A stretch of 7,273 nucleotides of DNA from Burkholderiales bacterium (GCA_025352345.1 JANXTP010000220.1:1-7273), one strand, 5' to 3'. Counted from the first letter of the stretch, positions 1 through 6,408 are shown. The notes: a model not told the origin generated them from the letters alone. Translations and numbers: made by a program.

Positions 1-355
1 GCCCGGGGTAGCCCTGCGCCAGCGTCCACATCACCAGCTCGTGCCAGGATTCACCAGCACCCGCCTCGACGACCCAGGCATCGGCGCGTGCTTCGGCCAG
101 CCGCAGGCCCATCACCTCGACTTTCAACACCACCTGCGGCATGTCGCGCGTCAGGATGATGTTGCTGCCGCCACCCAACACGAATTTCGGGGCGATCCCC
201 AGCGTGGGATGATCGACCACACTGCGCACATCGGCATCGTCTGCAATACGCACCAGGGTGTGGGCCACGGCCGGCAGGCCGAAGGTGTTGTAGGTTCGAA
301 GGCCGACGCCCGACTCGATGTGCATGGCAGAATTTTCATCGATCGCTGGTTCCAT
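1..355 (-). CDS. murB: UDP-N-acetylenolpyruvoylglucosamine reductase (MurB), N-terminal part, cut by window edge
   Basis: MurB reduces UDP-GlcNAc-enolpyruvate to UDP-MurNAc with NADPH and FAD, an early cytoplasmic step of peptidoglycan synthesis. I translated the minus strand from ATG 355-353. The first 118 codons are open to the window edge and contain the MurB N-terminal hallmarks: YNTFGLPA at about residues 22-29, then FVLGGGSNIIL at about 69-79 (the FAD-binding GGGSN loop), then GAGESWHELV at about 112-121. The C-terminal two thirds, with the catalytic residues, lie outside. The start is chosen because a GGAGG sits 11 bases upstream; a second ATG at 325 would also keep the conserved core. 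The gene is divergent from yajQ, with only 33 bases between starts. Recognition of the family is secure. Confidence 0.95.
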   Translation of the reverse strand, partial: MEPAIDENSAMHIESGVGLRTYNTFGLPAVAHTLVRIADDADVRSVVDHPTLGIAPKFVLGGGSNIILTRDMPQVVLKVEVMGLRLAEARADAWVVEAGAGESWHELVMWTLAQGYPG

Positions 356-388
356 TTTTTGCGATGCCTCCAAGAAAGACCGCCCACC
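356..388. promoter_or_regulatory. 33-base divergent murB/yajQ intergenic region
   Basis: Only 33 bases separate the two divergent start codons. This is too short for two independent complete promoters, so at least one promoter must overlap the opposite gene's coding sequence. I see no convincing -35/-10 pair here. The region carries the murB GGAGG (minus strand) and a purine run AAGAAAG ahead of yajQ (plus strand), the latter a poor ribosome site. Confidence 0.4.
367..371 (-). promoter_or_regulatory. Shine-Dalgarno GGAGG for murB
   Basis: On the minus strand GGAGG lies 11 bases before the murB ATG (355). It is the only clear Shine-Dalgarno sequence I found in the window, and it supports ATG 355 over the internal ATG at 325. 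The spacing is a little longer than the usual 5-9 bases. Confidence 0.6.
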
Positions 389-877
389 ATGCCCAGCTTT
401 GACACCGTGCTCGAACCCAACCTCGTCGAGGTGCGCAATGCGGTCGACCAGGCCAGCAAGGAAATCGGCACCCGTTTCGACTTCAAGGGCTCGTCGTCGA
501 AGGTCGAACTGAAGGACAAGGAGCTGACGGTCTGGGCCGACAGCGACTTTCAGATCGCCCAGGTGATGGACATCGTGCTCGCCAAACTGGCCAAGCGCAG
601 TGTGGATGTGCGCTATCTCGACCGCAGCGCGAAGATCGAAAAAATCGGCGGCGACAAGGTCAAGCAGTTGATCGTCATCAAGAACGGCATCGACAGCGAG
701 ACCGCGAAAAAGCTGCAAACCGCCGTCAAGCAAAGCAAGCTGAAGGTGCAGGCGGCGATTCAGGGCGACACGGTGCGCGTCACCGGCGCCAAGCGCGACG
801 ACCTGCAGGCCGCGATGGCGCTGATCCGCAAGGATCTGCCGGATTCGCCGCTGTCGTTCAACAACTTCCGCGATTGA
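389..877 (+). CDS. yajQ: YajQ family nucleotide-binding protein
   Basis: This is a small cytoplasmic protein of the YajQ/DUF520 family. The family has two RNA-recognition-like folds that bind nucleotides; a Xanthomonas member is a known cyclic-di-GMP effector. The 162 residues match the usual length of about 163. The N-terminus MPSFDTV, the internal FDFKGSSS and SDFQ elements, the near C-terminal block KLKVQAAIQGDTVRVTG with KRDDLQA, and the ending NNFRD are all family signatures. The frame is open further upstream, back to an ATG at 41. The start is set at ATG 389 because family proteins begin exactly at MPSFD and the upstream part overlaps murB antisense. It is the first gene of a tight rightward run. 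Its target in this organism is unknown. Confidence 0.96.
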   Translation: MPSFDTVLEPNLVEVRNAVDQASKEIGTRFDFKGSSSKVELKDKELTVWADSDFQIAQVMDIVLAKLAKRSVDVRYLDRSAKIEKIGGDKVKQLIVIKNGIDSETAKKLQTAVKQSKLKVQAAIQGDTVRVTGAKRDDLQAAMALIRKDLPDSPLSFNNFRD

Positions 878-882
878 GCGCC

Positions 883-1542
883 ATGACGGTGGCTGCGCGC
901 TCGGCGTTGCTGCCGTGGCTGGCCGCACTCGTCGGCACCGGCAGCGCCGGGGTGGCCTCGGCACAGAGCGTGTCCTACAGCGGCAGCATGGGAGACCGGG
1001 CCCTGCTGGTGATCGACGGCACGCCGCGCACGCTGGCTGTGGGCGCCACCCAGGGTGCGGTACGGCTGGTCAGCGTCAACCCGAACGCGGCGGTGGTCGA
1101 GGTCAAGGGCCAGCGCCAGACGCTGCCGCTCGGCGGTTCGCCGGTCAGCCTGGGCGGCGCCAACAGCGCCGGCGGCGGCACGCAGATCGTGTTGACCGCG
1201 GGCCTCGGGGGGCACTTCGTGACCGGGGGCAGCATCAACGGCCGGGCGGTCGAGTTCGTCGTCGACACCGGCGCCACGACGATCTCGATGGGCGAGGCCG
1301 ACGCCGACCGCATCGGCCTGAAATACAAGAACAACCCGCGCTACACCGTCGGTACCGCCAACGGCAATGTGGCGGTCTACAAGGCCTCGCTGGACGTGGT
1401 GCGGGTCGGCGATGTGCAGGTCTATAACGTCGAAGCCGCGGTGCTGCCGCAGCAGATGCCCTTCATTCTTCTGGGCAACAGCTTCCTGACCCGCTTCCAG
1501 ATGAAGCGCGAGAACGATCGCCTGACGCTGGACAAGCGGTGA
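883..1542 (+). CDS. Retropepsin-like (clan AA) aspartic protease, exported
   Basis: This 219-residue protein belongs to the single-domain retropepsin-like aspartic proteases of bacteria (the TIGR02281 type), which work as dimers. Residues 1-27 look like a Sec signal peptide: a basic n-region, a hydrophobic core (ALLPWLAALVG) and an ASA|Q cleavage site, so the mature protein is probably periplasmic. Residues 30-90 form a beta-rich N-terminal region without a recognised name. The protease domain follows at about 105-215, with the catalytic motif VVDTGAT (Asp128) and the C-terminal ILLGNSFLTRF. Natural substrates of this family are largely unknown. It starts 5 bases after yajQ stops; a TTG at 874 in the same frame would give a TTGA overlap and three more residues. 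ATG 883 is preferred, although neither start has a ribosome site. It overlaps rsuA by four bases. Confidence 0.88.
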   Translation: MTVAARSALLPWLAALVGTGSAGVASAQSVSYSGSMGDRALLVIDGTPRTLAVGATQGAVRLVSVNPNAAVVEVKGQRQTLPLGGSPVSLGGANSAGGGTQIVLTAGLGGHFVTGGSINGRAVEFVVDTGATTISMGEADADRIGLKYKNNPRYTVGTANGNVAVYKASLDVVRVGDVQVYNVEAAVLPQQMPFILLGNSFLTRFQMKRENDRLTLDKR

Positions 1543-2309
1543 AGCTCTCGCAGGTGTTGTACTCGCAGGGCTTCGGCGCACGGCGCGAGTGCGAGGGCCT
1601 GATCGTCTCCGGCTTCGTTCGCATCGCAGGCGAGGTGCACGACGATCCGTTCCAGGACGTCGATCCCCATGGCCTGCAGTTCAGCGTGCGAGGCGAACCC
1701 TGGCCGTTTCGCGAGAAGGCACTGATCGTGCTGAACAAGCCCGCCGGCCACGAGTGTTCGCAAAAGCCCAAGCACCACCCGAGCGTCTACAGCCTGCTGC
1801 CGGCGCCGCTGCGACGCCGCGATGTGCAGGCCGTCGGCCGGCTCGACGAGGACACCACCGGCCTGCTGCTGCTGACCGACGATGGCGGCCTGATCCACCG
1901 CTGGACTTCGCCCAAGCACCATGTGCCCAAGGTCTACGAGATCGGCTGCAAACACCCGGTGAGCGCCGAGCAGGTGCAGCAGCTGCTCGGCGGCGTGACG
2001 CTGGTCGACGATCCAGTGCCTGTGCGCGCGGCCACCGCCGAGGCCATTGGCGCGTTCAGCGGGCCGCAGCCACGGGACGCGGGCGAATTGCACGGTTTGC
2101 GCATGACCCTCACCGAAGGCAAGTACCACCAGGTCAAGCGCATGGTCGCGGCGGTGGGCAATCGGGTCGAGGCGCTGCATCGCAGCCGCTACGGCGCGCT
2201 GACGCTGCCTGACGATCTGGCACCCGGGCAATGGCGCTGGCTGGACGGGCCGCAGGTGGTGGTGCCTGTGGCGACACCGGCTCCGCTGGTTGCCTCGCCA
2301 CCGCAATAA
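1539..2309 (+). CDS. rsuA: 16S rRNA pseudouridine(516) synthase RsuA
   Basis: RsuA-family enzymes isomerise U516 of 16S rRNA to pseudouridine during small-subunit assembly. The protein has 256 residues, against 231 in E. coli RsuA. It has an N-terminal S4-like RNA-binding domain (about 1-50), then the catalytic domain. Visible motifs are LNKPAG (65-70), GRLDEDTTGLLLLTDDG (100-116, catalytic Asp103), TSPKHH (123-128) and EGKYHQVKRM (193-202). The order and sequence fit RsuA better than RluB, RluE or RluF, in particular SPKHH with the VGN and LHR elements near 206-215. The extra length is a C-terminal Pro/Val/Ala-rich tail after about residue 238. The start is GTG 1539, giving a GTGA overlap with the protease stop, so the pair is probably translationally coupled. 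Confidence 0.92.
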   Translation: MKLSQVLYSQGFGARRECEGLIVSGFVRIAGEVHDDPFQDVDPHGLQFSVRGEPWPFREKALIVLNKPAGHECSQKPKHHPSVYSLLPAPLRRRDVQAVGRLDEDTTGLLLLTDDGGLIHRWTSPKHHVPKVYEIGCKHPVSAEQVQQLLGGVTLVDDPVPVRAATAEAIGAFSGPQPRDAGELHGLRMTLTEGKYHQVKRMVAAVGNRVEALHRSRYGALTLPDDLAPGQWRWLDGPQVVVPVATPAPLVASPPQ

Positions 2310-2316
2310 TCGCCGC

Positions 2317-3285
2317 ATGCTTGTTTTTCGTGGGTTCCACCACCCCGGTGTCGCACCGGCCTGCGCGCTGACGATCGGCAATTTCGACGGCGTGCACCGC
2401 GGGCATCAGGCGATGCTGGCGCTGCTGCGCAGCGAAGCGCAGCACCGTGGGCTACCGAGCTGCGTGCTGACCTTCGAGCCGCACCCGCGCGACCACTTCG
2501 CCGCGCGCAGCGGGCACCCAGAACGCGCCCCGGCGCGCATCTCGACGCTGCGCGACAAGCTCAGCGAGCTGGAGCGCTGCGGCATCGAGCAGACCATCGT
2601 CGTGCCGTTCAACGATGGCTTTGCCGCGCAATCACCCCAAGCCTTTATCGACGAGGTGTTGGTGCACGGCCTGCATGCACGCTATGTGCTGGTCGGCGAC
2701 GATTTCTGTTTCGGCGCCAAGCGCGCCGGCGACTACGCGATGCTGGATGCCGCCGGCCAATCGCAGGGCTTCGACGTGGCCCGCATGCTCAGCTACGAGG
2801 TGCGCGGTCAAAGGGTGTCGAGCTCGGCCGTGCGAGAAGCGCTGGCCGCTGGCGACATGGCACATGCACGCACGCTGCTCGGGCGGCCTTACAGCATCAG
2901 CGGCCATGTGGTGCACGGCCGCAAACTCGGCCGAGAGCTCGGCTTTCGCACACTGAACTTGCGCTTTCCGCATGCACATCCGGCGGCGATGGGCATCTTC
3001 GTCGTGCAGGTGCACGGGCTCACCGCCGATTCCCAGCCCGTCGGCGGCGTCGCCAGCCTGGGCGTGCGGCCGGCGGTCGAGAACGCTGGCCGTGTGCTGC
3101 TGGAAACCCACTGCTTCGACTGGCCAAAGTCATTGGGCACCGAAGGCGGCTACGGCCGCTGCATCCGCGTCGAGCTGCTGCACAAGCTGCACGACGAACG
3201 GCATTACGCATCGATGGACGCGCTGCGCGCTGGCATCGCGCAGGACGAGGTCGATGCACGGACCTGGCTGGCCCGCGGCCCCTGA
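2317..3285 (+). CDS. ribF: Bifunctional riboflavin kinase / FAD synthetase RibF
   Basis: RibF phosphorylates riboflavin to FMN and then adenylates FMN to FAD in the cytoplasm. The length is 322 residues (E. coli 313). The N-terminal nucleotidyltransferase domain shows TIGNFDGVHRGHQ (19-31), FEPHP (53-57), GDDFCFG (127-133) and SSSAVR (168-173). The C-terminal kinase domain shows GHVVHGRKLGRELGF (196-210), RTLNLRFP (211-218), GVASLGVRP (244-252) and LETH, with Glu263 at the expected catalytic base position. The kinase PTAN motif is altered to RTLN, keeping Thr and Asn. ATG 2317 is 7 bases after the rsuA stop. There is no Shine-Dalgarno, but AATAAT lies 6 bases before the ATG and could be a -10 for a leaderless transcript (speculative). 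It is the last gene of the rightward run. Confidence 0.96.
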   Translation: MLVFRGFHHPGVAPACALTIGNFDGVHRGHQAMLALLRSEAQHRGLPSCVLTFEPHPRDHFAARSGHPERAPARISTLRDKLSELERCGIEQTIVVPFNDGFAAQSPQAFIDEVLVHGLHARYVLVGDDFCFGAKRAGDYAMLDAAGQSQGFDVARMLSYEVRGQRVSSSAVREALAAGDMAHARTLLGRPYSISGHVVHGRKLGRELGFRTLNLRFPHAHPAAMGIFVVQVHGLTADSQPVGGVASLGVRPAVENAGRVLLETHCFDWPKSLGTEGGYGRCIRVELLHKLHDERHYASMDALRAGIAQDEVDARTWLARGP

Positions 3286-3294
3286 GACGACTGC

Positions 3295-3324
3295 GCTTCT
3301 CGACCGGTCGCTCGCCGGTCAAGC
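3295..3324. terminator. Hairpin between convergent ribF and PAP2 genes
   Basis: There is an inverted repeat GACCGG (3302-3307) / CCGGTC (3315-3320) with a 7-base loop. The stem can be extended by GCTT (3295-3298) / AAGC (3321-3324) across a 3-base bulge. It sits just after the ribF stop and covers the stop codon of the leftward PAP2 gene. That is the position expected of a bidirectional terminator. No T-run follows on either strand, so it is not a classical intrinsic terminator. Confidence 0.4.
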
Positions 3325-4020
3325 CCGAGGATCAACGGCAATCGCGGCACCGGACACCCGGTTCAGTGAACGCGGCCACCAGCGCAACGAAGCCGCACCG
3401 AACACGGCACCCAGCAGGGCCCCGGCGAGCACATCAAGCACGACGTGCTGCTTGATCGCCAGTGTCGAATACACGATGGCCAGGAACCACATCCCGTTCA
3501 CTATTTGTAACCAAACGGGCGCATGGGTTTGCCTCAGCACGTGCCCGATCCAGATGACTGAAAACATCGCTGCGGCGACATGCATCGAAGGGCAGGCGTT
3601 GCCCGCGGCATCGACGCCCTGCAACATCGAAAAGCCGGCGTGGTTCGATACGTCGAAGCCGCGTTGGGCCACTTCGGTCGGCCAGAAATAAAAGCACGCC
3701 AGGCCGCTCAGGCACAGCGCGGCGATCCATATCCCATAGGTCAACAACGCCATGACGCTCAGTTGCAGGCCAGGCGCCATGCCGACGTAAAGCCACAACG
3801 ACAGATAGGCCCACAAGGCCGAGGGCTGAAACGGGATCATCGCGTCGAGTGCGGTCTGCGGCATCACCGTGACCGCGTGAAGCGGATGCCGAAGCAGGTA
3901 GAAATACCCCATGAAGAACACAGCCGTTCCCGCAGAAATCCCGACCAGCTTCAACACCAGATGGCGGCGCAGACGCACAGCGATGGCAGTGGTCCAGGGT
4001 GTTTGTACGGTAGGAGGCAT
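3319..4020 (-). CDS. PAP2-superfamily membrane phosphatase/phosphotransferase (AUR1-like subgroup)
   Basis: This is an integral membrane protein of 233 residues with about five or six hydrophobic segments (about 23-43, 69-83, 88-112, 148-162, 170-187, 194-212). The PAP2 active-site signatures are NACPSMHVA (141-149, C2 motif with His147) and STLAIKQHVVLDVLAG (185-200, C3 motif with His192 and Asp196). The C1 element is degenerate, with Arg120 in FWPTEVAQRG a possible counterpart. PSMH and KQHxxLD instead of PSGH and SRxxxxxHxxxD recall the AUR1/inositolphosphotransferase-type branch (Pfam PAP2_3). Substrates of such proteins are lipid phosphates or phospho-headgroups; none can be named here. 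The gene stands alone, converging on ribF and diverging from the pigment cluster. Four 60-base rows counted by eye gave 53-67% GC, against 72-78% in single rows of rsuA, ribF and the AMP ligase. A link to the pigment lipid is possible but unproven. Confidence 0.85.
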   Translation of the reverse strand: MPPTVQTPWTTAIAVRLRRHLVLKLVGISAGTAVFFMGYFYLLRHPLHAVTVMPQTALDAMIPFQPSALWAYLSLWLYVGMAPGLQLSVMALLTYGIWIAALCLSGLACFYFWPTEVAQRGFDVSNHAGFSMLQGVDAAGNACPSMHVAAAMFSVIWIGHVLRQTHAPVWLQIVNGMWFLAIVYSTLAIKQHVVLDVLAGALLGAVFGAASLRWWPRSLNRVSGAAIAVDPRA

Positions 4021-4125
4021 GGGCGCTTAAAAAAGTGCCGCAGCTTACAATGACAAGGTATTCACCCCACTGCCAGACGCCGCTTTTCTCTGTCTGAACC
4101 CCCTGATTTTCCCGGCACCAAACCC
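4021..4125. promoter_or_regulatory. Divergent promoter region, PAP2 gene / pigment cluster
   Basis: This 105-base gap between two divergent starts must drive the pigment operon rightward and probably the PAP2 gene leftward. On the plus strand TACAAT (4046-4051) is a good -10 match but has no clear -35. On the minus strand TTGTCA (4056-4051) is a good -35, followed after 17-19 bases only by a poor T-rich -10 (TTTTTA or TTTAAG). The two candidates overlap, which could make them mutually exclusive. No operator repeat was recognised. Confidence 0.35.
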
Positions 4126-4392
4126 TTGAACGCGCAGTCTGAATTCGAGCATGAACTGGCAGCTTTGTTGGTGCAAGCGATCAACCTCGATCAAGCCAGC
4201 GCCGACATCGATCCAGACGCTCCGCTCTACGGAGATGGACTCGGTCTCGATTCGATCGATATCCTTGAAGTGGCCTTGGAGGTCTCGCGCCGGTACGGCT
4301 TCGAGCTGCGGTCCGACGACGAGAACAACCAACGCATCTTCGCGTCGCTGCGCAGCCTCGCAGCCCATGTCGCGCAGCACCGCACTCGCTGA
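4126..4392 (+). CDS. Acyl carrier protein of aryl polyene-type cluster
   Basis: This 88-residue acidic carrier protein holds growing acyl chains on a phosphopantetheine arm. The attachment site is Ser43 in GLGLDSIDILEVAL (38-51), inside the usual four-helix layout: helix I about 4-20, DSI at the start of helix II, and a C-terminal helix about 72-86. The motif with Ile after Ser and the short length match ACPs of aryl polyene clusters (ApeE/ApeF type) rather than housekeeping AcpP, whose motif is DSLDTVEL. The start is TTG 4126. The frame is open back to 4054 but offers no ATG or GTG, and later starts would delete helix I. There is no Shine-Dalgarno. It is the first gene of the cluster, with a 7-base gap to the membrane protein gene. 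APE clusters often have two ACPs; only one is in view. Confidence 0.85.
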   Translation: MNAQSEFEHELAALLVQAINLDQASADIDPDAPLYGDGLGLDSIDILEVALEVSRRYGFELRSDDENNQRIFASLRSLAAHVAQHRTR

Positions 4393-4399
4393 CGCGCCG

Positions 4400-5026
4400 A
4401 TGTCGCCACGCGGCGTGGCCGTCGGCATCGCGGCAGCAGCTGTCTACGCGGTGCTGTCGTATGGGCTGATGGTGAGTTCGGCCGATCGTGCAGGGGTGCT
4501 GCTGGCGTGGATGGCGATTCCCTGGGGCCTGTCGCTGTGGACCGCGACCCGGCGGCGTCAGTGGCCCACCAGTGCCGGCCTGATCGCGCTGGGCCTCGCC
4601 GCGCTGCAGATCGCCGACCACGGCGGGGCCAGGGAGGTGCAGCGGCTTTATGTGCTGGAGCATGCCGGCATTCATCTGCTGTTGTGCGCCCACTTCGCAC
4701 TGACCTTGCGGCCCGGCCACCTGTCGCTGATCGGTGGCATCGCGCAGCGCGTACACGGCAGCCTGAACGCCGACGTGGTCGCTTATTGCCAGCGGGTGAC
4801 GCTGATCTGGGTCGCATATTTCCTGACCATGTCGATGCTGTCGGTCTGGGTTTACCTGGCGCTCAGCTGGCGCACGTGGTCGATGCTGGCCAACCTCATG
4901 ACACCCGCGGCGATCGCGCTGCTGTTCGTCGGGGAACACGCGCTTCGCTACCGCCTGCATCCGGAGTTTGAACGCGCCTCGCTGATGGATGCGGCACGGG
5001 CCTACAGCCGGCCGGTACCGCGTTGA
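4400..5026 (+). CDS. ApeG-like membrane protein (COG4648 type)
   Basis: This 208-residue inner-membrane protein of unknown biochemical function resembles the conserved membrane protein that sits between the ACP and AMP-ligase genes in aryl polyene clusters (ApeG). Six hydrophobic stretches can be read, roughly residues 5-26, 32-49, 57-72, 83-103, 130-153 and 158-176. The polar loop between the fourth and fifth carries the QRV...NADVVAYCQRVT region. The cytosolic-looking tail YRLHPEFERASLMDAARAY is typical of the family. ATG 4400 is 7 bases past the ACP stop. An in-frame ATG at 4367 would add 11 residues and overlap the ACP by 26 bases. Neither start has a ribosome site, and the shorter one puts the first membrane segment next to the start. 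The stop overlaps the AMP-ligase start (TTGA). Confidence 0.8.
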   Translation: MSPRGVAVGIAAAAVYAVLSYGLMVSSADRAGVLLAWMAIPWGLSLWTATRRRQWPTSAGLIALGLAALQIADHGGAREVQRLYVLEHAGIHLLLCAHFALTLRPGHLSLIGGIAQRVHGSLNADVVAYCQRVTLIWVAYFLTMSMLSVWVYLALSWRTWSMLANLMTPAAIALLFVGEHALRYRLHPEFERASLMDAARAYSRPVPR

Positions 5027-6408
5027 ACGCCACAGCGCCAGCCGCGTGGCTGCCCGTGCTGACGCCGCGAGACCTCGAAGCGCCGATCGCCTGGCGCGCA
5101 GGCGTGCCCGTCAGTGGCCGGCAGTTCCTGGCCGACGCCTGTCATCAAGCGCAGCTCCTGCCAGTGCAGGGCTCGATGGTCAACCTGTGCGGTAACCGGT
5201 ACCGCTTTGCGGTCGGGCTGGCGGCCGCGCTGTGCCGGGGGCACACCAGCATCCTGCCACCCAACGCACTGCCCGGCACCTTGTCCAGCTTGCACCGGCA
5301 GGACCCAGGCCGCTACGGTCTGAGTGACGACCGTTCCATGGCGTCCGACGTGCTACCGCTGCTTGACGCCGCACGCGACACAGTTCCACCGATCGAACTC
5401 GCGGTGCCTCGCATCGAGCCGACCCGCACTGCCGCGGTGTTGATGACCTCGGGTTCGACCGGCGTGCCGCAAAGTCACGCCAGGTCCTGGGGCTCACTGA
5501 CGCTGAACATCCTGGCCTCGGTGAAGCGCGTGACCGAGGCCTTGGCGTGTCCGACGCTGTCGGGCCTGACCGTCGTCTCCACCGTGCCGGCACAGCACAG
5601 TTACGGCTTCGAATCCAGCGTGCTGCTGACCCTGCTCGGTGGGGCCGCGTTCGACGCCGGTCGCCCCTACTTTGCGGCCGACATCGCCGCTTCGTTGCAG
5701 CGCGTGCCGCGCCCACGGGCCCTGGTCACCACGCCGTTCCACCTGAAGATGCTGCTGCTGTCCGGGGTGTCGTTGCCGGTGGTCGATCTGGTGCTGTGCG
5801 CCACGGCTCCGCTGTCGCCGCAGCTGGCGCAGCAGGCCGAGCGGGCGACGCAGGGGGTGCTGCTGGAAATCTACGGTTGCACTGAAACCGGGCCGCTGGC
5901 AACCCGCCGCACCGTGCAGGGCGACGCCTGGCGCCTGCTCGACGGCTTGCACATCCACCGCGAGTCGTCCGGCGCGGACGGCACGCCCACCTTTGTCGTG
6001 CAGGGCGCTCATGTGCCGGCGCCCACGCCACTGGCCGATCTGCTGGCGCTCGACGGTGAGCAACGCTTTCAATTGCTGGGACGTGCCAACGACGTGATTC
6101 AGGTCGCGGGCAAGCGCAGCTCGCTCGGGCACCTGAATTTCCACCTCAACAGCATCGACGGTGTGACCGACGGCGCGTTCTGGCTGCCGGACGATGTGCC
6201 CGATGACGTGGTGCGCCCAGTCGCATTCGTCGTCGCACCGAAACTCAGTGCAGCGCAGATCCGGGCAGCCCTGCGCAGCCGCATTGATGCGGTGTTCGTT
6301 CCGCGGCGCATCGTGCACGTCCCCGAATTGCCACGCGACGCCACCGGGAAGCTGTCGGTACAAGCGCTTCGCGAGCTGGCGGGTACGTCGGCTCGCCTTC
6401 AACGATGA
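5023..6408 (+). CDS. apeH: ApeH-like AMP-dependent acyl/aryl ligase
   Basis: This 461-residue member of the ANL adenylating superfamily would activate the aryl starter acid (4-hydroxybenzoate or 4-coumarate-like in studied systems) as an acyl-AMP and load it on the ACP. Visible motifs are the phosphate loop MTSGSTGVPQ (141-150), an aromatic/His core motif PAQHSYGFE (189-197), ATAPLS (260-265), YGCTETG (284-290), GRANDVIQVAGKRSS (353-367) and the C-terminal PRDATGKLS (437-445), with catalytic Lys443. It is shorter than CoA ligases (about 500-600), as usual for ApeH. The Lys common after the phosphate loop is not at its usual place; Arg154 may replace it. The start is TTG 5023 in a TTGA overlap with the upstream stop, and the protein overlaps the dehydratase by ATGA. 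Substrate choice cannot be read by eye. Confidence 0.88.
   Translation: MNATAPAAWLPVLTPRDLEAPIAWRAGVPVSGRQFLADACHQAQLLPVQGSMVNLCGNRYRFAVGLAAALCRGHTSILPPNALPGTLSSLHRQDPGRYGLSDDRSMASDVLPLLDAARDTVPPIELAVPRIEPTRTAAVLMTSGSTGVPQSHARSWGSLTLNILASVKRVTEALACPTLSGLTVVSTVPAQHSYGFESSVLLTLLGGAAFDAGRPYFAADIAASLQRVPRPRALVTTPFHLKMLLLSGVSLPVVDLVLCATAPLSPQLAQQAERATQGVLLEIYGCTETGPLATRRTVQGDAWRLLDGLHIHRESSGADGTPTFVVQGAHVPAPTPLADLLALDGEQRFQLLGRANDVIQVAGKRSSLGHLNFHLNSIDGVTDGAFWLPDDVPDDVVRPVAFVVAPKLSAAQIRAALRSRIDAVFVPRRIVHVPELPRDATGKLSVQALRELAGTSARLQR

Noticed and set aside
41..388. Upstream extension of the yajQ frame giving a 278-residue protein
   Set aside because: YajQ proteins start at MPSFD, which is at 389. 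The extension lies antisense to conserved murB coding sequence and has no family resemblance.
760..1581. Minus-strand open frame (273 codons) opposite the protease gene
   Set aside because: It has composition typical of a GC-rich antisense frame and no motifs, while the plus strand carries a clear signal peptide and a DTGA protease motif.
1539..2309. A non-RsuA member of the same synthase family (RluB, RluE or RluF) as the identity
   Set aside because: The TSPKHH, EGKYHQVKRM and VGN...LHR pattern and the overall layout match RsuA more closely. A phylogenetic placement would settle it.
1422..2381. Long minus-strand open frame (319 codons) opposite the protease and rsuA genes
   Set aside because: It is a shadow frame caused by high GC. 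It is rich in Arg/His/Ala/Gln, has no recognisable domain, and lies opposite well-recognised genes.
3295..3324. Hairpin considered as an attachment site or repeat element of a mobile segment
   Set aside because: No second copy was seen in the window and no integrase or transposase is present. The position between convergent stops is better explained by termination.
2972..3691. Plus-strand open frame across the ribF end and the PAP2 gene
   Set aside because: It is out of frame with ribF and antisense to the PAP2 motifs, with Cys/Ser/Thr/Arg-rich composition and no domain.
5494..6402. Minus-strand open frame (302 codons) opposite the AMP ligase
   Set aside because: It is antisense to a complete set of adenylation-domain motifs, is His/Arg/Gln-rich and has no family features.
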